Below are positions 59,424 through 64,000 of a DNA stretch of 64,000 bases, piece after piece. The notes under the pieces were generated by a model. That model worked only from the letters and a program-made list of their open reading frames with translations. It was not told the origin of the DNA and searched no databases. Position numbers and translations under genes: made by a program. Every line of letters begins with the position of its first letter. The first letter of the stretch is position 1. The stretch comes from Photobacterium kishitanii (lineage in GTDB: Bacteria > Pseudomonadota > Gammaproteobacteria > Enterobacterales > Vibrionaceae), in the NCBI RefSeq assembly GCF_003026355.1, contig NZ_PYON01000003.1, positions 186,001 to 250,000 on the forward strand. The letters run 5' to 3'.

Positions 59424-59844
59424 AATATTAAACCTTCACTTTTGTGTTATTGGGATGTGCTTATTTGTTATTGGAATGTTTATAGGTTAGGTTATAATCG
59501 GTAGGATGTGTGACTGTTTTAATTGTTAAATTTAATTTTAATAGCTACTTTGTTTTGAAAATGTAGTGTTTTAGCCTGAATATGATCGATATCACAGTTT
59601 AAATTGTTGTTTTTTGTTCAGGTTTTATTGGTTGTAATAACGTCATTGATTGGGACTAAATAGTTGTAGAGTCAGACATGTATTATCCTTGATTAGAAGG
59701 AGTATAGTTTGAGACTTAAACGATGCTTGTGGCATTTTGAAAATAGGCAAATGCTTATAGATTACGCTAAAAAATCTATTTTAAAGATGGTAATTAATTT
59801 GGAAAGTACACGAAATTTTAGCTGTATTTAAGAGTGGTTAAACG
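59424..59844. other. Divergent intergenic region between ald and the glutathione synthetase gene
   Basis: About 420 AT-rich bases without a supported gene, holding promoters for both flanking genes. I saw no long palindrome or terminator. An Lrp-type regulator of ald is expected in some bacteria, but no such gene is adjacent here. Confidence 0.5.
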
Positions 59845-61305
59845 ATGAATAACAATAATAAAACGGTGGTTGCACAACAAGTCATTGAAGATATTTGTGA
59901 GTGGGCAATTATGCATGGTGTCGCTTTTCGCCAAGCGGATAATACTGCGAGACATTGCCCATTTAGCATTGCACCAATGACGATTGAACGTGAGGTTTAT
60001 GACCATTTACGTCGAGTTGTTCCTGTACTGACTAAATTGATAACGAATGTCTCTGAAGATTATGATTTTTTACAAGCTTCATTAGCGGATATGGCAAAGG
60101 CCGATCCCTTTTTTGGACGTTTGATGTCATTGCATTATCAGATTCATGGTGATGTGAATCATCGCTATAACCCTGCTCGTCAGCCGCTATTATTGATGCG
60201 AACTGATTTTATGGATGATCGTCAATATGGTGCAAAAGTTATTGAGTTTAATGGTATTGCTGCAGGTATGGCACCGTTTGGTCAGCGTGCAACTGAATTG
60301 CATCACTTTATACAACACCAATGGCCCGAGATTTATCAGGCATGCTTAGAAGATACATCGGCAATTCCTGCTGATAATCAAGGCTTAGCTCAACTAGCAC
60401 ATGCTATTACAACGGCAGCTCACAGTATAAAAGCAGATTTTAATGATCAAGGCGCGGCTGTTTTTTTGATGGTGGTACAGAAAAATGAAGATAATGTTTA
60501 TGATCAGCATCTTTTAGAAGCGGCATTACAACAGCAAGGGTTACGTACAGTAAGGCGTACTTTTGAACAATTAAGTGCTCAATTGTCAACAGGGGCTGGT
60601 CAGCGTTTAATGCTTGAAGGTGTCGGGGCGGTCGATGTTGTATACCTACGTGCTGGTTATCAATATTGTGATTATTGTGCGCCGGAGCTGAATGAAGCTG
60701 TTTGCTGTTACACCCTAAGTCAGATGCGCGTTTTTATTGAGCAGCATCATGTCGCTTTAAATGCCACTATCGGCCAACAACTCGCAACCAGTAAAACGAT
60801 GCAAATGTTATTAACTATGATGCCAGCTCAAGATTATATCCGTTGGGGATTGACGCTTGCAGAAGCGGAGTTAGTAAAAAGTGTGTTAGCTGAAATGAAA
60901 CCTATTACTGCGGCAACGATTGATTGGTTTAATACTCAGGCAACTAAAACGGAGTGGGTACTCAAAAATCAGGGTGAGGGTGGTGGTCATTGTGTGTTTG
61001 GCAATGATATTAGCGATACGCTAGCAAAATTGACCGTGGCTGAGTATGACGCATGGGCATTAATGCAACGTTTATATCCCCATGAACGTGAAGTGCCAAC
61101 CATTGCCATTCGGGATGCGAAAATGACAGTCGTTGAGGATTTAGTCAGTGAAATAGGCTTGTTTAGTGCGTATTTTAATGGCAAGCCTGTGACTGAGTTA
61201 GGTGGTTATGCCGGATATTTAATACGTAGTAAGCCGGCAAGTGAAAATGAAGGTGGGATTCACAGCGGTAAAGGAATTTTGGACTCGTTAGTACTGATTG
61301 ATTAA
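59845..61305 (+). CDS. Glutathione synthetase of the eukaryotic type
   Basis: The 486-residue protein is close in length to human glutathione synthetase (474) and follows its motif order. Motifs include Glu134 and Asn136 in VIEFNG (Mg/ATP ligands), the double-Arg element TVRRTFEQL, and Lys374 with Glu378 and the Gly triad in VLKNQGEGGG. Also present are EIGLFSAYF, LIRSKP and the Ala/Gly-rich lid equivalent GGIHSGKGILD. The reaction is gamma-glutamylcysteine plus glycine plus ATP to glutathione. Enteric and vibrio GshB is an unrelated, shorter ATP-grasp protein. The gene is a single unit; a related peptide ligase activity is possible. Confidence 0.85.
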   Translation: MNNNNKTVVAQQVIEDICEWAIMHGVAFRQADNTARHCPFSIAPMTIEREVYDHLRRVVPVLTKLITNVSEDYDFLQASLADMAKADPFFGRLMSLHYQIHGDVNHRYNPARQPLLLMRTDFMDDRQYGAKVIEFNGIAAGMAPFGQRATELHHFIQHQWPEIYQACLEDTSAIPADNQGLAQLAHAITTAAHSIKADFNDQGAAVFLMVVQKNEDNVYDQHLLEAALQQQGLRTVRRTFEQLSAQLSTGAGQRLMLEGVGAVDVVYLRAGYQYCDYCAPELNEAVCCYTLSQMRVFIEQHHVALNATIGQQLATSKTMQMLLTMMPAQDYIRWGLTLAEAELVKSVLAEMKPITAATIDWFNTQATKTEWVLKNQGEGGGHCVFGNDISDTLAKLTVAEYDAWALMQRLYPHEREVPTIAIRDAKMTVVEDLVSEIGLFSAYFNGKPVTELGGYAGYLIRSKPASENEGGIHSGKGILDSLVLID

Positions 61306-61434
61306 CACTTTTGCCTGAAATATGTATAAATACAGGGATTAAAAATAAAATTGACGTAAAAACTATTGAGTTATTATCGCTAATGGGCATATTAGATGGC
61401 TATTAGCGACATTTAGCCCTTGGAGTGCACCACA

Positions 61435-61908
61435 GTGCTTAACCGAACCACCGTTATTTCTACATTTTTGCTTTCATTATCTTTAATTGCTCCCACTGCA
61501 TTTGCTGGTACGACTCAGCACAATAGTTATCAAGCATTCCCTGATCAAAATGAAATAGTGACTAAAACTGATTTTGGTAATCAAACTTATGTTTTCCATT
61601 TCACTGATAATGGTCAAAATTTATCACGTATTGATTTTCTAGATCATATGGAAACTCAAGCAACAGCATGTCGAAATTGGTTATATGTACCAGCATTTAG
61701 TAATCTTAATGTTGCTGACGAAATCGTGTTACGCGTGAGTACTAATTATGATCCTACTACCCATAATTGTACTGCACATGCTTATGCAGGTAATAACGCA
61801 GGTAATATGGACAGGGTATTAACGTTCTTTCAAAAGAAAGAATATGTCGATATTGCGGGATTTAATTTATCAGCCCATGGTTTTACTGCAGCAGTCGAGA
61901 AACTATAA
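61435..61908 (+). CDS. Secreted or periplasmic protein of unknown function
   Basis: The 157-residue protein, from GTG 61435 with GGAG nine bases upstream, has a signal peptide ending near APTAFA (about residue 24). The mature part is about 133 residues with two Cys (TACRNWL and HNCTAHA) that may pair. I recognise no family. The longer frame from TTG 61420 uses the ribosome-binding site as codons. The gene converges on the SgrR-type gene with only six bases between stops. Confidence 0.7.
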   Translation: MLNRTTVISTFLLSLSLIAPTAFAGTTQHNSYQAFPDQNEIVTKTDFGNQTYVFHFTDNGQNLSRIDFLDHMETQATACRNWLYVPAFSNLNVADEIVLRVSTNYDPTTHNCTAHAYAGNNAGNMDRVLTFFQKKEYVDIAGFNLSAHGFTAAVEKL

Positions 61909-61914
61909 CGCTTA

Positions 61915-63540
61915 TTATGATAGGTTAATCAAGTTAGCTACTGATAATCTAATATCATGAGGTTTAGATTCATGCGCTGAAGGCTTTATCCATAGTTTTT
62001 TAAAATTACACCAGCCGATAGAATTAATATCAACACCTTGAATACTATCAGGAACAGTAAGGCGTAATTCCTCATGGTTGATAATGGCCATCAGGTGTTG
62101 ATCATTTAACCATGTGAGCAATATGTTTAATTGGTATTGTTGCTGATTGTGCTCCGCTGCTGTGAGTTGATTTAGATACGATTGAAATTGTTGAAATTGC
62201 TTCAAACTTAGATGCTGTTCCCAAAATGGATATAATTTCAAAAAACTAATAAGCCCTGTTATACGATTAGGCTCATTACGAATACCACAAATCGCGATAT
62301 CCTGACGATCAATATAATGGCCAAATTTCACTTCTTGTGATTGATTATTACAGGCCTGCTCTAATAGTGCGGCATAGTGGCGACTATCATTATTGTTCTC
62401 ATGGCTAATATTTATTAGGGGAGGAAGATTGATAGTAATAGGTTGTTGATTAAATAATGTCATTAATTGCTGTTTAACTGTGGCTGTTTGAAGTTGAGGC
62501 TTATTTAATAGCAATACAAAGCAACCAACACTGTCGTTAGTTACTTGGTAGCAATTAGATTGATGGTTAAGAAAGAAAAAGTTTTCAGCACAGCGTTTGT
62601 TTTTAGCCCATTGATGGTGAATCCAAAATTCAATGTTTTCTACTAATGCATTGTCTTGATTATAGTTAGCAAAGCGTTTGAGTCGAACTAATTTATTGGA
62701 ATTGACACCTAGCATAAAAGGACCTGAGCCAATGGCTTTAAAGTCAGTCTTGCTACTAAAAATTAAACGCTTCGGCATTATGGCTGTTTCTGGTCGACAC
62801 AGTAACCATGCAAAATTTATATCAGGTTCTTTTAATTCAATGGTTACCATACCATTATGACAAGACTCAACACGTGCAATATTGCTATATAAACCTTGCC
62901 AATGAGAGCTGCGTTGTAATCCATGAAAATTGGCCACTACATCAGCGGCAGTTAAGCGCGATAGGTCATGAAATACTGTTTCAGCACGTAAATAAAAAGT
63001 CCATATGCGTTTATCATCACTGACTTCCCAACTATGGGCAAGATTACCATTTAGTCGACCATGATTATTGGCTAGCAGAGTTTGATAAATTTCACTTATA
63101 AGGTGTCGCTCAGTTCTTTCTGTTGCTTGATGTGGATGTAGCCATTCAATACTTCGGTGAAAAGGAACTAAAATGGTATCTTCTGTGGTGGTTACCGTTT
63201 GTGATAAATATTGCCATAATCCAGATGCAGTATCGCGACCATTAAAGCCGATGAGTTTATAAACAAGATCAATGTTATTGGTTGTCGTTGCTTTATCTAC
63301 TTCTTGATAGCAAGCATCAATAGGCTCAATAAGGCAATTAATCTCACCACGATTTCCTCTTCCTGAGATTGGGTGCCATGTTAGCCAGCCCTTAGTTGTC
63401 ATTTGTTTTAGTAGTGTACGGGTGTGACGTTCACTACAATTAAAATAGCTCGCAATATCAGTAATCGTTTTTTTTGACGTTCCTGGCCCCAGATTTTTAA
63501 ATAAATTTTCATAGAGCTCTAGCTTGCGTTTATTAATCAT
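61915..63540 (-). CDS. sgrR: SgrR-family transcriptional regulator
   Basis: The 541-residue protein, from ATG 63540, has an N-terminal winged helix (ITDIASYFNCSERHTRTLLKQ, then GRGNRGEIN) and a solute-binding-protein-like C-terminal domain that ends GWCNFKKLWIKP. Length and both ends parallel E. coli SgrR (551), which activates the sgrS small RNA and a sugar efflux gene under glucose-phosphate stress. The ligand here is unknown. Its start overlaps the stop of a 73-residue gene by 8 bases (ATGATTAA). No cysteine or lipid signal is present, so it is cytoplasmic. Confidence 0.82.
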   Translation of the reverse strand: MINKRKLELYENLFKNLGPGTSKKTITDIASYFNCSERHTRTLLKQMTTKGWLTWHPISGRGNRGEINCLIEPIDACYQEVDKATTTNNIDLVYKLIGFNGRDTASGLWQYLSQTVTTTEDTILVPFHRSIEWLHPHQATERTERHLISEIYQTLLANNHGRLNGNLAHSWEVSDDKRIWTFYLRAETVFHDLSRLTAADVVANFHGLQRSSHWQGLYSNIARVESCHNGMVTIELKEPDINFAWLLCRPETAIMPKRLIFSSKTDFKAIGSGPFMLGVNSNKLVRLKRFANYNQDNALVENIEFWIHHQWAKNKRCAENFFFLNHQSNCYQVTNDSVGCFVLLLNKPQLQTATVKQQLMTLFNQQPITINLPPLINISHENNNDSRHYAALLEQACNNQSQEVKFGHYIDRQDIAICGIRNEPNRITGLISFLKLYPFWEQHLSLKQFQQFQSYLNQLTAAEHNQQQYQLNILLTWLNDQHLMAIINHEELRLTVPDSIQGVDINSIGWCNFKKLWIKPSAHESKPHDIRLSVANLINLS

Positions 63541-63754
63541 TATTATTGATATTGAATCCGTTGTTATTTTGTGAATAAACTGTTTTAAGGATATCAGAGG
63601 AGGTGGGCTTGCTAAACTTATCTGTATCAAATACCTCATTGAGTCTTTGTAAGCGTTGTTCTGGCGTTATATAGAGTACACGAGCTAACAGAGTGGTGGG
63701 CTCACTTCCTGTTGCAGATGATATTAATTTTTTGATGTCATTATAAAAAGTCAT
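63533..63754 (-). CDS. Small protein coupled to the SgrR-type regulator
   Basis: The 73-residue protein has AAGG nine bases before its ATG and overlaps the regulator start by 8 bases. It reads as a helical N-terminal part (ARVLYITPEQRLQRLNEVFD) with an Asn-rich end. I do not recognise a family. The tight overlap implies joint translation and perhaps a functional link to the regulator. Confidence 0.65.
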   Translation of the reverse strand: MTFYNDIKKLISSATGSEPTTLLARVLYITPEQRLQRLNEVFDTDKFSKPTSSDILKTVYSQNNNGFNINNND

Positions 63755-63810
63755 AAGTTGTACCTTCTGAGTTGATAGATACAGAATATGACTTATATCA
63801 AAATCAAAAA

Positions 63811-63835
63811 CGGAACAAAGATAGTGACTGTTCCG
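63811..63835 (-). terminator. Terminator-like hairpin upstream of the small gene
   Basis: A seven-base-pair stem CGGAACA/TGTTCCG with an 11-base loop runs into TTTTTGATTTT on the - strand. No - strand gene ends before it within the window, so it either terminates a transcript from beyond 64000, belongs to a leader, or ends a short RNA. Confidence 0.55.
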
Positions 63836-63948
63836 CTTTTATTATTATGAGCGTCTTATAGGCATATTTTTTTATAATATAACTAAGTGTTAGTTCCATT
63901 TTATAATAATGAAACCAAATGCGTAATTTTGTAATTGTGCTGAGGTTT

Positions 63949-63991
63949 GATGTTATGATGCGACACAGCCATTCCATTAAATCATAACATC
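63949..63991. repeat. Eleven-base inverted repeat at the right edge
   Basis: GATGTTATGAT (63949-63959) and ATCATAACATC (63981-63991) form a perfect inverted repeat with a 21-base spacer. The sequence is cut by the window end soon after. It could be an operator, an RNA hairpin or part of a leader for a gene further right. Confidence 0.7.
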
Positions 63992-64000
63992 AGGGGTTAC

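Noticed and set aside
63985..64000. Start of a thiamine-pyrophosphate riboswitch at the right edge
   Set aside because: CAGGGGTTAC is only loosely like the start of that element and the window ends before any diagnostic part.

Overview
This window is a chromosomal segment of a gammaproteobacterium of the family Vibrionaceae. The gene content and order (polar flagellar export/chemotaxis cluster with flhF-flhG, parC-parP next to cheW, then ccm, tandem fadL, ECF sigma/DUF3379, fadIJ, sixA, smrB, prmB) and the AT-rich composition fit Photobacterium or a close relative best. The genus is an inference, not a search result. I see no CRISPR array, insertion sequence, prophage or tRNA gene. The region reads as conserved core chromosome, with accessory pieces at about 24.4-25.8 kb, 49-52.9 kb and 53.8-64 kb.

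Layout. Positions 1-14.9 kb, + strand: end of fliP, then fliQ, fliR, flhB, flhA, flhF, flhG, fliA, cheY, cheZ, cheA, cheB, parC, parP, cheW and a DUF2802 gene. This is the export gate of the polar flagellum, its number and placement control, the flagellar sigma factor, and the chemotaxis core with its polar array-positioning system. A sigma-54-type promoter stands before flhA. At 14.96-16.2 kb (- strand) lie an orphan FlhB C-terminal-domain protein and a FliK-like protein. At 16.3-23.5 kb (+) is the complete ccmABCDEFGHI cytochrome c maturation system. At 23.6-34.3 kb is a lipid block: mlaA, two FadL porins, an ECF sigma factor with a DUF3379 membrane partner, and fadI-fadJ; a GlyGly-CTERM serine protease sits inside it. 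At 34.3-43.1 kb are a zinc-ribbon membrane protein, an M16 protease, sixA, a lipoprotein, smrB, prmB and the cydABX quinol oxidase.

At 43.6-48.7 kb: queC, a cysteine-desulfhydrase-like PLP enzyme divergent from a DecR/CcdR-type Lrp regulator, tesB, an alkyltransferase-like protein and a membrane protein. At 48.8 kb is the SRP 4.5S RNA (ffs). From 49 to 50.5 kb there are three very small genes and a candidate structured RNA. From 50.5 to 64 kb: a VOC protein, a SulP anion transporter, nfsA, a divergent UvrB, an EamA exporter, an SdaC-type amino acid transporter, alanine dehydrogenase, a glutathione synthetase of the eukaryotic family, a secreted protein of unknown function, and an SgrR-type regulator translationally coupled to a 73-residue protein.

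I found no obviously new multi-gene system. The points most worth checking are the eukaryotic-type glutathione synthetase, the divergent UvrB with a degenerate C-terminal UVR motif, two terminator-bearing non-coding stretches that look like small RNAs (about 30.48-30.60 kb and 50.36-50.44 kb), the triple repeat in the CheA linker, and a set of tiny basic proteins too short for normal gene calling.
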